Source: Casuarius casuarius (Eukaryota; Chordata; Aves; Casuariiformes; Casuariidae). From it: a stretch of 64,000 nt of DNA. The notes below the pieces were generated by a model. That model was given only the letters and a program-made list of their open reading frames with translations, was not told where the DNA came from and did not search any database. The stretch lies in contig PTFA01000196.1 in assembly GCA_003342895.1 (NCBI GenBank), positions 1,079,744 through 1,143,743 of the forward strand, given 5' to 3'. Both the position numbers and the translations under genes were made by a program. Positions 36,654-48,200 of this stretch are shown here, piece by piece. The first letter of the stretch is position 1, and every line of letters starts with the position of its first letter.

Positions 36654-36683
36654 ATGACACCCACCCACCAAGGTGGGTGTCAT
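36654..36683. other. Perfect 12-bp inverted repeat (hairpin)
   Basis: Arms ATGACACCCACC (36654-36665) and GGTGGGTGTCAT (36672-36683) are exact reverse complements around a 6-nt loop. It lies 43 bp from the 15-bp minisatellite. No run of T follows that would suggest a Pol III terminator. Confidence 0.9.
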
Positions 36684-37289
36684 TCTGCAGCAATCGCTCA
36701 GCCGTGAGTACATCATTTCCAAAAGAACTTGTGGGGCCAATCTAACTTCACCACATTTCAACATCTTCCTTGTCTCGGCATTGCTGCATGTTCATGAATC
36801 AGTCTCAAACGCTCCAAGATGGAGCGGCTTTCTCCCAAAGCAGAGAAAGATTCACTTCCCCCGATGTCGTCTTAACATGTCTATCAAGTCCTAAGATGGA
36901 GCCTCCTTGATTTTTACTGCCGTCTTATCTGACAACTGCTGTCTTGGCCAACAACAGATCAAAGCCAGGACCTCCAAACTAAACGCTGCGAGCTTGAGAC
37001 TAATCCTCGGGGGATAAGAGCACGGGAGGGACCAGAGAGGAGGCAGATGCCCTGCAAGCAGCTGCGATCTGGATCTCGGACAGCGACGTGGATCGCACCT
37101 GCCCCACGCTCCTCTCCCCGTCGCCCAGCCTCGACACCGACCTCCGCGGGCTCCTCTCCCAACCCGCCGCAGCCAGGCTCCATCCTCGCCGCACGCGCGG
37201 CGCAACCCTTGCTGCCATCTGCCGCCAGCCGCCGCGGACACACGCCGCAGCTCCCGCGCACATGCGCCCGCCGTGAGTTACTGCGTTCT

Positions 37290-37480
37290 GCAAATTAACG
37301 ACAGAGCAAGCGCAATTAAAGGGGGGGAAAGGCAGGGTAATGCATCATAAAAGGGGCTTTATTCTTTTATATTGTCAATTGCAATTCGGCTTTAATTATT
37401 TATGGTAATACTTTAGAGTGTGCTGGTAAGCGCTCTATAACATGATTTATAAAAGGAAGGAAACCTAAGTAATAAGTAAT
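37290..37480. promoter_or_regulatory. Candidate conserved non-coding element
   Basis: Directly beside a CpG-rich patch (about 37040-37270) the composition switches to AT-rich with homeodomain-like and TATA-like sites: GCAATTAAAG, AATGCATCATAAAA, CTTTATTCTTTTATATTG, GGCTTTAATTATTTATGG and GATTTATAAAAGG. The sharp CpG/AT boundary plus site clustering resembles vertebrate enhancers or an internal promoter. No alignment was available. Confidence 0.3.
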
Positions 37481-39850
37481 GTTCACTACTGCATCTGCTA
37501 TTAAATCTTTGCTGGGGCGGAGAGAGCCACGCACCAGCCCTCTGTGCATGCGAAGTACCAATTAGCAAAGCTCCATTGTAAAACGCAAAGGTTTGCTCAA
37601 TGGGAAAAATCCACTTGAAAACAGTGAGCATGCTGATTCCTGTTATAAAAATTGCCACATTTCTATACACTAAGTGATTTTTTATCTGCAGCTGAGGAGC
37701 ACTTAAAGCGGGCACGTTGTTCCTTCAGGTAGGCACGGGAGGCCGGGAGTAGCTGACCCCGGCGCCGAGCTCCAGGCGATGCAGCTGCGCTCTTTACAGA
37801 AGGGCAGCAGCCAGCAAAACCAGACTGCGCTCGCATATGCACAAGAAAGGGATTTTTTTAAGGTGCTGGCTGCAGAGAGGGCATGGTCTGGGCTGGGCAC
37901 GTGACTGGGAAGCAGCAGGGCTTGGTTCTGCGCCCAGGTACGTCCGAAATTTGGCGAAGACTCTCCCTCTCCCTGGACCCGTGTCCTCCCTCGCCTGTCC
38001 GTCTGCGCTGCCTGGTTTGCTCTAAGCTTTAAGGGCCACGAGACCCTGCCCCTTCGGCTGGGCAGCGCAGCAGAGCGCAGGTCTTGGGAAGGCCTTCCCC
38101 CAGACTCTCTGCAGCAGTGTCCCTTTGTGTGGCTCGAACGACCAGCTGAATCCTTAGCAAAACGACAATACATTCCCTGTAATGAGAGGCCATTGAAAAT
38201 AACCATGGAGTTAACAATTCCCAGCTCCATGGCTGCCCTTGACCATATAGAAGAAACAATGAAAGTGTCCGTGTGCAACCGAAGGAAAGGAGAAGAAACA
38301 GGTCTGCTTTTTACCGTTCAATTATTATCCTCTTCAGCTTCACAAGTAAGAACAGCAGGCAAAAAGCAGTGTGGTGCTTTGGTTTTTTAATTTAAATAGC
38401 AGTTTCCTTTAAATAGCATGTTCCAGCCGTAGAAAGATTTAAATCACTGACTGAGATCAATTAGCCTAGGAAACAAGGGAAGTATTTTAATGGTCCTTTG
38501 ATTGCAGAGGCTGCAGCTCCTCCAGCGCTGCTCTGGAAGAGGATGGTTTAAGGCAGAAAGAGGAGGCAAGTCCAAGCTTTCAGCCCCACGCTTCGCTGCA
38601 AGGCCGGCCATTCCCCTTCGAAGCGAGGAGGATGGCAGCCTCCAAGAGCAGGAGCCCCAGGGGGGTTTATGTGCCCTGGGCTTCCCACCGCAGCAGGGGC
38701 AGCACCGGCGGCACCGCCTGGCACGGCCCTGGGGGCCGCGAGGCCTCGGCAGCCCCCGGTGAATTAGGACGAGGAAATGGGGTCAGCGGCGTGGCGAGCG
38801 CCAGCCAAATGGATGCCGGCCAAGGGATTACGCGAGAGGCAGCGTGACAGAGCCCAGGGCCATCTGATGGGAGAGGACACTGTCAGAGCCGAGTGACAGC
38901 TCCTCACGCAGTCCCCACAGTGGTGACAAAGCTGTTCACGTGCCTCAGTAAGGAGCTCTGCAGACTAGCTTGGACGCTACCGACTGGCCTCTCCAGGCAG
39001 AACTGGGCAGGCCCTCCAAAATCAGGAGGTATCACCTCATGGTCACCAGCCAGGTAATGACAGCCGCAGCCTGGGAGCAATTCAAAGCGGCGGCACGTAA
39101 GGGAGAGCATCCTCGAGGGCCACAGCTCCGGGAGAGATGCCGACAGACTCCACAGGTTGGGAGAAAAGAAAACTCCTGGCCCAGCTGATCTGAACATCAA
39201 CCAGGGAACAGCAGACGGGGAGGGCAGCCCTGCCTCGGACGCACAGTCCTGGAAACTGCAAAGTCCCCACACGTAACGAGCAGCAAAAGAGTAAAGCACA
39301 AAACCTCACTGTCCGGGATCCAAGGACACTGCAGAAATACGGGAGAGAGAAACTTGGCTGCTGGCAGCAAGGTGTCTGCCGAGCGGTGACAGATTTCAGC
39401 AGGGCTCGGGCCACGCAACTGGTGCTTTCTGCGCTTGATCAGCATCAGCCCTTCCCAAAGGCACATTCCCACCCATTCAGGCAGCGATGCCGCACAGCAG
39501 TCAGGTGGCACGTGGGATCTCAGAGCTCTGCGGCAGTCCCTGAGCAAGCCTCACCCCACAGAAGACGGGGCGGATGAGATGCTCATTGCTGCCTGGGAAA
39601 ACCAAGGCCACAGTGACACCGAAGTCGCACAGCGATGGCTTTCAGAAACCCTGGTTCTGCAGCGTGCCCACTCCCAGCAGCGGGAGCACAGGGCTTGGCG
39701 TACACTTCAGAAGAAAAAAAGGGCCCCAGTTTTCACAGGCACTCAGGAAATCACAATAGATGAATCAGAGCTGCATTCATACAAAGGGGAACTTGCACAC
39801 ACATGAATTCTCCATCCGCACCTGCAAAGCCACATTGCTTGCTTTGAAAA

Positions 39851-39950
39851 CAGAGGACAAAGTGATTCGCCCAGGAGTGTTACAGCAAACCAGCGGCAGG
39901 AATGGGACCCAGGAGTCCTGACTCTGGATTTTCTATTGTAATCGCTCCCC
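39851..39950 (+). mobile_element. MIR-like SINE remnant
   Basis: ACAAAGTGATTCGCCCAGGAG, then GCGGCAGGAATGGGACCCAG and GAGTCCTGACTC, follows the 3' half of MIR (AAGTGACTTGCCCAAGGTCAC, GGCAGAGCTGGGA..GAACCCAGG and CCTGACTCC). Confidence 0.65.
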
Positions 39951-41390
39951 TCCCCTCCTGGCTCGACTGCACAAAGAACCAGGAAGGCAGATCCCTGTTT
40001 TCAGCCTCCTGCTTTTGGCATTAGCCAACGCAGGCAGCAGACGAGCTAACACGAGCTCCCGCTTTCACATGCCAGCAAGGCCATCGCTAGTCCCGGCAGA
40101 GCACACCAGCCAGCTTTAACCTCCTACCCCGGGTACTAATAGAGCCTAAAGCAGCACAGGCTGCAACATCCAAGTAAGATCACGGACAAAAATACCTGGG
40201 CAAACAGCTCATGCCCAGCTCCTCGCTGCCGAGCACTGCGCTGCTGCTGGTGCTCAAGACGGGCAGCTCAAACTGACGCTTGGGTACGTCCTTCTGAACG
40301 CCTGAGGTGCAGGCAGCACCTGAAAAGCAGCCCTGTTCTGAACTTCCCTGAGCCCAGCTCGCTTCCTCGGTTTATTAATGAACAGAACGAAAGGAAACCT
40401 CCTATTATCTTTCTGCACATGCACCTTCCTCCCTGCAAAAAGGTGCCAGTGTGAACCACGCAAAACGCAAGAGCGAGGCAAGGGCAAATATATCCCCACT
40501 CATCTGCTGCACAGAGAGGAAGCACTGCTTAAAAGTATTTCCCAGCAACAAAAGGTCTAGGATCCCATTCAGTCCCCAATGACCGCGTCATCTTAATAAA
40601 CCCTGATAACGAAGTGATTACGTTAAAAGCTGTCAAGGGCTACGCTGACCAGAGCAGCCCTCTCACCAGCTTCAAGCAGCTTTGCTGGGGAAGAAAAAAA
40701 GTCATAACTCAATCAGCTTGGAAGAGTCTATTCCCCGCTGATCCCGAGTGATCAGCCTTCGTGTTGAAGTAACATTACATTCAAGTCGCTGAAGATTTTC
40801 ACTTTTTTTCTCCCTCCTTTTTCATTTTTTAAAGCAAGAATTGAAAGGCAGCAAAGATAAAAACTGTGTTAAACTGGAACTGGTTCACCCAGGGGAAGGA
40901 GAGACATAATACTCTTTCTTTGGATGCTGTTTTGAATCCAGCCCTAGTGAGTAACATGACAACGGTCACCAGTGTCTGACAGATGCCTGAAAGGCAAGAA
41001 CAGGAGAGGACAACGCGGGTGAGCCGGGGCCAGGCGGCGGGGAGGAGAGCTCCCGCGGGAGCCGCCGGGCAGCTCCCCCGGCTCCCCGGCTCTTTGGCAG
41101 CGTTAGAGGCGACGCGGGGAATCAAAGCGGGCTGGAGGGACCTCGCTGCCCTCTGACGTCCCGCCAGGGCAGCGCTGGGAACAACAGGAAGGGGACGGGT
41201 GGAAAACTAAAGGCGGGTGGAAAATAGAGAGTCGTCATCAGGTACCGAGCGCTTCCTCAGCGCCGGGCCGGCGCTGCGAAGGTGGGGTACGCGGGCTGTG
41301 CCAGGCCCCGACGCTGCTCCCGCGGCCCGGCGCCGAGGGAGGCGAAGCGGGGCGACGTTCGGGAAGAGAAGGGGGACGGGAGTCACTTAC

Positions 41391-41478
41391 TTTCAGCTAC
41401 GCAGCCTAGCAGCAGCACGGAGAGGAGGTTCACGAGGGGGACCAGCGCAGGCATCCCAGGGCTGGGAAGGATCCTCAT
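41391..41478 (-). CDS. PTPRS: PTPRS start exon: signal peptide
   Basis: The first coding exon of 88 nt: 29 codons plus one base, ending GAAA|GTAAGT. It encodes [20 protein letters not shown] followed by VLLLGCVAE, a classic signal peptide with a hydrophobic core at residues 12-24 and a likely cleavage after Ala28 (GCVA|ES). The last A joins GT of exon 23333-23478 to give Ser30. The ATG at 41476-41478 has A at -3, and an in-frame TGA lies 18 nt upstream (41494-41496), so the frame cannot extend upstream. Met9 is a possible weaker alternative start. The sequence closely resembles avian CRYP-alpha and is quite unlike the mammalian PTPRS leader. Confidence 0.95.
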
Positions 41479-41557
41479 CCTCCGCAGCGGCCTTCAGCCC
41501 CAGCCGGGAGGCTCTGGCTCAGCGGGACTCACGGCGTCTCCGGAGCGTCGTCAGCAC
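41479..41557 (-). other. PTPRS: PTPRS 5'UTR, proximal part
   Basis: The 79 nt before the ATG run back to a pyrimidine-rich acceptor (CTTTGTGCGCCCGCAG, AG at 41558-41559). If this acceptor is used, the exon is 41391-41557 and earlier 5'UTR comes from upstream. A GTGAGT donor-like site inside it (41527-41532) could alternatively define a 25-nt non-coding exon at 41533-41557. Neither choice can be settled without cDNA. Confidence 0.5.
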
Positions 41558-44500
41558 CTGCGGGCGCACAAAGCAGAGGGGGAAGCGCTGAGACGGGGGA
41601 CGAGGGCGGCCGGTATCGCGGAGGGAGGAGGCCGGCGAGCAGAGCAGCAGGGCCACGGGGGAGCGAGCGCCGGGCGCCGTCCCTGCGATGCCACCGAGGA
41701 AGTGGCCGACGCCATCGCCGCGTGGTCCATCGGCACGCGAGGGCAGGCTGCTCCCGCCGCGCCGCCTCGGCGGGTAACGGCGAGGATCCCTGCGCGCGAA
41801 GGGAGGGAACGGCGCGAGAAAGAGCAGCGCGAGCAGGAGGCACCGGCTGTGCAGAGCCGGTGTTTAAAGTTTAACACCCCGCCAGCTTCCCCCGCCGCGC
41901 CGCACCGCCGGGCCGGCACGGGAGCAGCGAGGTGTGACGGGATCCGACCCGACAGGGCCCGGGGACCCTCTGAAAGGGCGATTTTTCCACAAAAGCTTGG
42001 GGCAGGGAGGTGCAAATGCTGAAACCACACACGTGAAAAACTCAGGGGAAAGAAACAAAACCAAAAAACCCCCACGAAAGGGAAGACGAAGCAGGAGATG
42101 CCTCCCCTGCCCCCCCTTCGTTTGCTGAAGGTACGTGCAGTCGGGGAGGGAGGGATTTCTCTCCTGCTCGGGCAGGCTCCCCGCCGTACAGCAGCCACCC
42201 AAGACCCAGCGAGCCCAAACCTCAGCTCGGGAATAGCCGGGTGCCGCAGAGCCCCCGTCGCAAGCAAACGTGCGCCGGCGAGTGCCGCCGGCTTCCTGCG
42301 GGGCTGGGACCAGAGCAGCCGTTCTGCGTGCCCGGGAGTCACCGCGCCGCGCCGTGCCTCGGTTTCTCCACCCAACACAGGGATGATGCTCCCCCACACC
42401 CGCCCCGCACGGAGCCACGTCGCTGAGCTAACCCACAACCAAAACGGGAGAAAAGCTGGTGCAGGGGCACAGCGCTGGATCCCGACAGGCCTCGAGTCGC
42501 AGCAAGCAAACGCAGCCTCCGAAGGACGCAGGAGAGGTTTCCTGTGACGGTGCCCGGGGCCCGGCCGACCGCGGCTGCCGGCTGGACGGGGGATATTGGC
42601 AGCAGCGTGAGAGGCGAGCGCGAGTTCAGCGGCAGCCTGCTCCCCCTTGCCCTGCCGACACATTTCCATGGAGACAAGTCCCGGCTCCGTGAAGCAGCCT
42701 GCTACAGCTTTATCCTGATCCCTTTGCAAAGCTGCGACGGCATTAAGGGAGCTGCGTTCTCAGCAACGATCCCAGGCCTGTGTCTCAATACTGGTAATAT
42801 TTCGTTCAGCGAGAGAGGCAAGCTTTGCCCCAGAAGGGCTGAAGTAGAGGAGAGGCAGAGCAGTAACAGCAGTCGCAGCCGCCCGCGAGCGTGCGGGGCC
42901 AAGAGGTTCCTCCATCAGACAGCGCTGAGCACCGCCGTAATGGGCAGGAGCTGGAAGAAGGAGGCTCTCAGATCTGCACAGATTCCTTCCTGCTATAAGT
43001 TACCCCAATTAAAAATCAAAACTGGGGTTTATCACCTTCTGCAGAAAGGCCAGGCAGGAGATATTGTACAGTGATCAAAGGCTTTAAAAGGACTAAGGGG
43101 ATGGCGAGGCTGCCTAAGCTTTCTCATACACATCAGGGTATGAAGCCATCGGGACAAGCAGTGCGAAGGGGCATTTTAATCTTTTTCTGTCCCATTAACT
43201 CTCCAAGGCTGAACTATACAGAATTAAAAGAACAGCCGGGGTAAACAAGAAGTCCCCACATGTACTCAACCCGAAAGAGCAACTTTTCAGCGAGACGCTT
43301 TGGACTTGCGCTTTGAGGATCAGAAAGCCTCTGCTGCGCGCTCTGTGCTAGTCTAGATCCATCGCGTTTCAGTGCTGCCTTGTGAAAACCGAGCAGAAAT
43401 ATCAACTCTGTCACAAGAAACTGAAAAAAAAAGAAGAAATCAGGATTATACCACTGGGAATCTCTCAAATGTTTGTTCTAGACACTATTATAACACGCAC
43501 AAAGGCTCCAGCCAGGCGTAACGGGGTTTTGCAGGGTTCTAGGGCAAAGACCAACGCGCCGGGCTTTTTGTTGTCGGGGCGAGCGAGTCCAAGAACATCA
43601 TGAACAGCTACGATGGCAACTGTTAATTAAACTGGGGACGTGGTACCAATGCTGGCATGGTAAAGCAAATAGCTGCTGGTGGCTTCTCCCTGCTCCACAG
43701 CCACACACCATCCAGTTCCCACCAGCGAGGCTGGAGGGGGACAGGGCTGGTGGGGCAGCGAGAAAGCCTCCTCCCACCTCCTCTAGTTCTCTACGTTTCA
43801 AAAAATAAGAGCTCCGTATTTCTTTATCTGAGCAAAATGCCACTGAACCTCTCCTTGAGCTTCAGCCACTCTCTAAACGGCACCAGGGGCCTTCTGCGGC
43901 TCTGAGCGGACGAGAGGCCGTGCTGCCCCGAAAGCCCCCCGATGACGGGGGACACATCAGGGGACAAGCTCTGCCTGACCTGAAGAGAGACGGCCTGGCA
44001 GCTTCGCTCGCCTGAATCCAGCGCGGATTTTCATGCCACGTAACGGGTCCGATAGAGAAGGTCTGGTTAAGGGGATATGGCAACAGCTCCAGGATTCGAG
44101 AAAGAGATGCCAGAGGGTGACACTTCCACTCCGGTGCTAATGTGCTTCCCGAGTCCTTGACGGAGACAGAAAGTGCTGGCAGAGATATTAGGACATGTCA
44201 ACTTCAATCCAGCAACTCATCCTTCAGAGCAGGTACGTCACCGGCTGTCTCCCCCTGGACACGGGATTATCAGGACAGCAAGACGTGCACCCACCCGGCT
44301 CCCCCGCGGACACCAAGCCGAGGCCAGGAGAGGAGTTCGCTCGGCTTTCTTGGTGGCAATGGGGACACTGGAAAGGGAGCGTTACTCACTGCAGTATTCC
44401 CACCTGCAACGCAAAACACGCAACATCTGGAAACACAGCTACCACGCAACAGGCCTCGGCTGCCCTGCCGGCAGCGCCGAATTCAGGCGGGAATTGCTTT

Positions 44501-45089
44501 GATGAGCGCTCAAATCACACGGGTTTCATCACCCGTCCTCTGCCCTGCTCTGCAGGTGCACGGTTTATCTTCTCCAGGCTCTTTGAAGCGGGTTTGCATC
44601 ACTCCTCCCGCCTGCCTGCCGAGCACCCAGCCAACCTCCTGGCACCGTACAAGTAAACATCACGACAGCTTCCCTGCGCTGCTCCACAGACCCGCGAGCT
44701 CGCGCTAGATTTGCTGGCGCGGGATCCCCGGCAGCACGAGCAAGCCGCCTATCAGACCTCAATCCTTATTAAAGGATGCAGCTCAGCAAAGCCACGGCCC
44801 CCAGTGGGGTCAGATCTGTGCTCGGTATAGGCATATTTCAGAAATAAGATCAATTCTTGCAGTGAAAGAGCCCCTGTAAGGCCTTCTTTCTTGTGCTCTG
44901 CCTGATCTCCTCCGACTCCAAGCACGCAAACGGGTGCATCCTCTAAGCGCTGTGCACATGGTCTGGAAGGATATTATTAAAAAGGATAAAATAGAGAAGT
45001 GTTTGCAGGAAGCAGTCTCCCATTGTGGCTCCTCCAGACAGAGCCCGGGATTGCCAGGGACCCAAGGGTGCTAGGCACAAAGGGTGAAA

Positions 45090-45240
45090 CGCTCCAAAGC
45101 ACCTACAGGTCTTAAGAGCTTAAGTTCCATTGAGAGTCAAAGGGACTTAACCTAAGCCACTAAGATGCTTTTGAAGATTTTCCTCCCAGCAACTCCCATT
45201 TCAGAGGGTGCCGGACACCTAACTCCCTTAAGCTACTTTG
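45090..45240. repeat. Ancient palindromic interspersed repeat (MITE-like)
   Basis: The stretch has the CACCTAA..CTCC / TAAGTCCC..TTGA / CTTTTGAA.ATTTTCC pattern of an old interspersed repeat I associate with turtle, crocodile and bird genomes. Inside it TAAGTTCCATTGA and TCAAAGGGACTTA form inverted arms matching at 11 of 13 positions around a short loop. The family name is uncertain. Confidence 0.45.
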
Positions 45241-48200
45241 GGTATCCAAGGGGATGGAGGAGGAGGGGGCTTATCCAGCGAGCAGTCTGCATCGCTTAGA
45301 TCCTGCTGCTTAAAGAGGGAGCCTGCAGCAAACGCTGCTAAGAAGAGCTACGCAGGTATCTTGCCATTTATTGAGTTACTTTTTTTAGCCCAAATGGAAC
45401 GGGTGACTGAAATGTTTGCTCTGGGTTTTAAAAAAATCCAGGCAGGAAGGGGAAACAAGCCTTCATTTCAGATCCATCAGAATGAAACGACTTGAAAACG
45501 TTTCACAAAACCCTTTTCGGGCTTCTCCTGTTTCCATTTCGTCTGCACGCGAGAAGGAGAAGGGCGATTTTAAAGAAATCTGCTGCAAAAAGTTTCATCA
45601 CCCCGATCTAGCGAATGATTAAACATCTTCATTTGCCGTAGCTGCTGCGGGAGAATTACTCCCATTAGACGTCTCGATCGAAGCAAACGCCTTACGGGCG
45701 GAGGGCCGCGCCGAGGTCTCCTCCGCGCAGCACCAGCGGCTCAGTTTGTGCTGCGTATTAACGCAGGTCAGTGGGTCGCTGCATTTCCTCCCAGCAACCT
45801 CTTCAAAGAAAGGAAGAAAAGCTTTTAGCACAACCACCAGCCCATTCGTCACCTCCCCCTGGGGAGGGCAGAGAGGAAATTTAAATACGCCACCCACATT
45901 TCTTCCCGCCCGGCCCCTGCAAAGCCAGACCCACCGGGCTGCGGGGACCGCGCCGGGACCCCGGGGCGCCTGGCCGGCCACCACGGCCCTCGCCCTCCTC
46001 GCCCAGGTGCATTAGCCTCGTTTCCCAAGGAGCCGGAGCACGAAGGCAGGGCTTCAAGCCCGGGCTCCTGCCGCCCGCCCAGCGGCACGCTGCCCGATTC
46101 AAACCCTGTTCCATGGGGGGGGGGATCTCCGGGACGAGGTGGTCCCTCCCCATCGGCCCCAGGCCCAGGGCTGCGCAGAAAGGACCGACTCCAGGAGACG
46201 CGCGACCAGCCCTGCGGGCAGAGCGAGGCCTCGCCGCACGTCCCGCGGCCCCGTCCCTGCAAGCTGCAGCCCTGCCTCCGCGCTCGAGCGCGGGCCGTGC
46301 TCCCGGCAAGCTGCTAGAGCAGCCAGCAAAGACCCTTCGGAGCTAAGCGTTACTGTTTATCTTTCATGGAGTTATTTAGATCTTAGAAAAAAATATTTAC
46401 AAGAGAGAGGCAGAGCATTATCTTCCATGGAGAAACAAACACAGATGGAGGGGAAAAAAGAGCTTTGATCAGGACTGGCTCGGCCCGATACCCTGCTTTT
46501 CATGCACACATCTCCCAGGGCTCGAGCACGGCAGCGTTATCCCCTTTTACAACACAGGAAAGCAAAGAAACCTCACGCCGAGCCGGGTCTCCGAGCGCGC
46601 AGCCACACGGGCGCCTTCTCCTCCCCCCGAGCATCCCCGTCGGAGGGCCCGACGGCACGGAGCGGGTTAAGCCACGGCCCCGCCGGAGGAAGGAGACAGC
46701 AGAGCTCCGAGCTGGGTTTAAATCGTCAGGAGAAATTAATTCCCCCCCGCCGGGTTCCCGGCCGTGACGGCTCTGACAAGCCGTGATGCATCTGCGGCGC
46801 CGGGCGGCGTTGGGCAGGTGCAGCGTGGCACGGAGGGGGCGGCGGGGAGGCTGCCGCGAGGAAGAGGAGGAGGAGGAGGAAGCCCAGCTCGGCCGAGTCC
46901 CCAGGCCGGGCTGCACCGAGCACGCGGCCCCCCGGGCAGCATCCCCCGAGCAGAGCGAATCAGGCTAAACGGAAAATCAGCAGCATCGCCCTCCTAACGC
47001 GCAGGGCAACGCGGCCAGCACCCCTCCTCACCGCGGCCACCCATCTCTGTCCCAGCAACGCAGCCGCGACAATCGCCACAACTTCCCCGAATTGGAGGCA
47101 TCACGCTCCACGCAAAGAAAGCAGAGGAAAAAAACCAGCAAAAAACAAGGAGCGCAACCAAATGACCCAAACCAGCAAAACCGCAGCAGCTTTTCCGGTG
47201 TCCGGAGCCCAACGCAAGAGGTCCAAGTCCCCTGCATCCCTTCTCCGCCCCGGACCAGACGGGGACAGGGGTGAGCGCTCCAGCGTCCCGGAAAGCAAAG
47301 GCGACATCCTGGAGCCTTGCTTGACTCAAGCTTGTGTGTGTCAAACTAAGCATGGGAAAAAACACCGAGCCTCCAAGAACGAGTGCTTTTTTGCCCCGGC
47401 GTGGGGAGGAGCGGCCCGGGAAGGGCCCGTCCAGCTGGCAGCAGCCCCCTGGGCCAGCTAATCCCGCCAGCCCTGGCTTACTGCTGCCTCTGCGCAGCGA
47501 CTTCCAGGCTGCCTCGTCTCGCAGCCCGTCCCACCCCCCGGAGCGCTCTCCCACCACGGCGCGGGGCCTCCCTGCCCAAAAACAAAACAAAACCCTGCCC
47601 ACCTTCCCCTTCCAGCTCCTCCGCGGAGCAAACCACGGTTTTCTGCCACTCCTTAAGGGCACCTTGAGCTGCATGGCCACCAAAGAGGTGGTTGCTACTG
47701 AAGAGTCTCATGCAAGCTCCCACCAAGGACGGCCGGTGGGTTCCCAGGCCAGGAGCACAAAAGGCCCAACGCTCCCCGGGAAGGCCCATCGCTCCGGATG
47801 CGATGCAACCAGCCCACCTACGGCTGCTACGAGTCGGTGCCCCAAAAAGCATCTTTCACCAGCCTTGGCTCCCACGGCCAAGAGATGCAGGGGACTGTCC
47901 TCGCTGCTCCTTTTGGAAAGAGGCAATTGAACCCCAGAGGCTGGAACAGCTCAAGCCCCCGCGCAGGAAAGCCTAAAGCCTTGGAAAGCAGAAAAAGAAA
48001 AATACATTTCCTTCTACGGCCTGTATACGACGTGGTCACTCCCGTCCGCAAACCTCTGGGTAGCCGGTTTGGGAGAAGCGGGAGCGTTGCAGTCCCTGCG
48101 CGACGGAGGCAGCCGCCCGCGCGCACGCAGCTCATCAGCAAAACCCAAAGCAGAGGAAATAAAAGTAGCGACGCAAACGAGCCAAGTTTGGCCTAATTAT

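Larger units (their letters stand above)
23479..41390 (-). other. PTPRS: PTPRS first coding intron (17.9 kb)
   Basis: This intron separates the signal-peptide exon from Ig1. It carries MIR-like remnants (23623-23690, 28815-28920, 39851-39950), a purine-rich region (29600-29900), CpG-rich patches (about 25790-26110, 27640-28390, 37040-37270), a 15-bp tandem repeat (36566-36610) next to a perfect hairpin (36654-36683), and an AT-rich candidate enhancer (37290-37480). I scanned the open frames and found none resembling a known protein. Confidence 0.85.
1704..41557 (-). other. PTPRS: PTPRS gene, 5' part (start exon to mini-exon B)
   Basis: This is the span of the minus-strand gene for receptor protein tyrosine phosphatase sigma, a type I membrane protein of axons and synapses. 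Eight exons are recognised by translated similarity, GT/AG boundaries and matching phase: 41391-41478, 23333-23478, 22214-22355, 13858-14046, 10466-10474, 6707-6724, 4073-4183 and 1704-1715. Joined without micro-exons they give 225 residues covering the signal peptide, Ig1 and Ig2. The remaining Ig3, fibronectin III, transmembrane and phosphatase exons lie beyond position 1. PTPRS is preferred over PTPRD and PTPRF because the Ig1 segments [25 protein letters not shown] and [17 protein letters not shown] match sigma as I recall it; delta and LAR differ at several of these positions. Intact splice signals rule out a processed pseudogene. Confidence 0.96.
41020..42700. promoter_or_regulatory. CpG-rich region around the PTPRS start exon
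   Basis: Dense CG dinucleotides extend from about 41020 through the signal-peptide exon to about 42700 by eye. This may be a CpG-island promoter driving transcription straight into the start-codon exon, although a usable acceptor at 41558-41560 instead suggests upstream non-coding exons. No TATA box is evident. Confidence 0.5.

Noticed and set aside
1704..41478. Assignment to PTPRD or PTPRF
   Set aside because: Ig1 segments [22 protein letters not shown] and [10 protein letters not shown] and the TF of mini-exon A fit sigma; delta and LAR have different residues at these places.
1704..41478. Processed pseudogene of a receptor phosphatase
   Set aside because: Introns, consensus splice sites and uninterrupted frame across all exons show a real gene.
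41282..42022. Plus-strand open frame of 246 codons opposite the PTPRS start exon
   Set aside because: Antisense shadow through CpG-rich sequence; overlaps a well-supported exon on the other strand.
42353..42400. TGCCTCGGTTTCTCC...GGGATGATG segment resembling reverse MIR
   Set aside because: Too short and CpG-rich to separate from chance; similar short hints at 43838-43890 and 51535-51575 were dropped for the same reason.
41551..42729. Longest minus-strand open frame (392 codons) upstream of the start exon
   Set aside because: Its translation is Arg/Ala/Pro/Gly-rich without domains, it crosses the likely acceptor of the PTPRS start exon, and long stop-free frames are expected in CpG-rich DNA.
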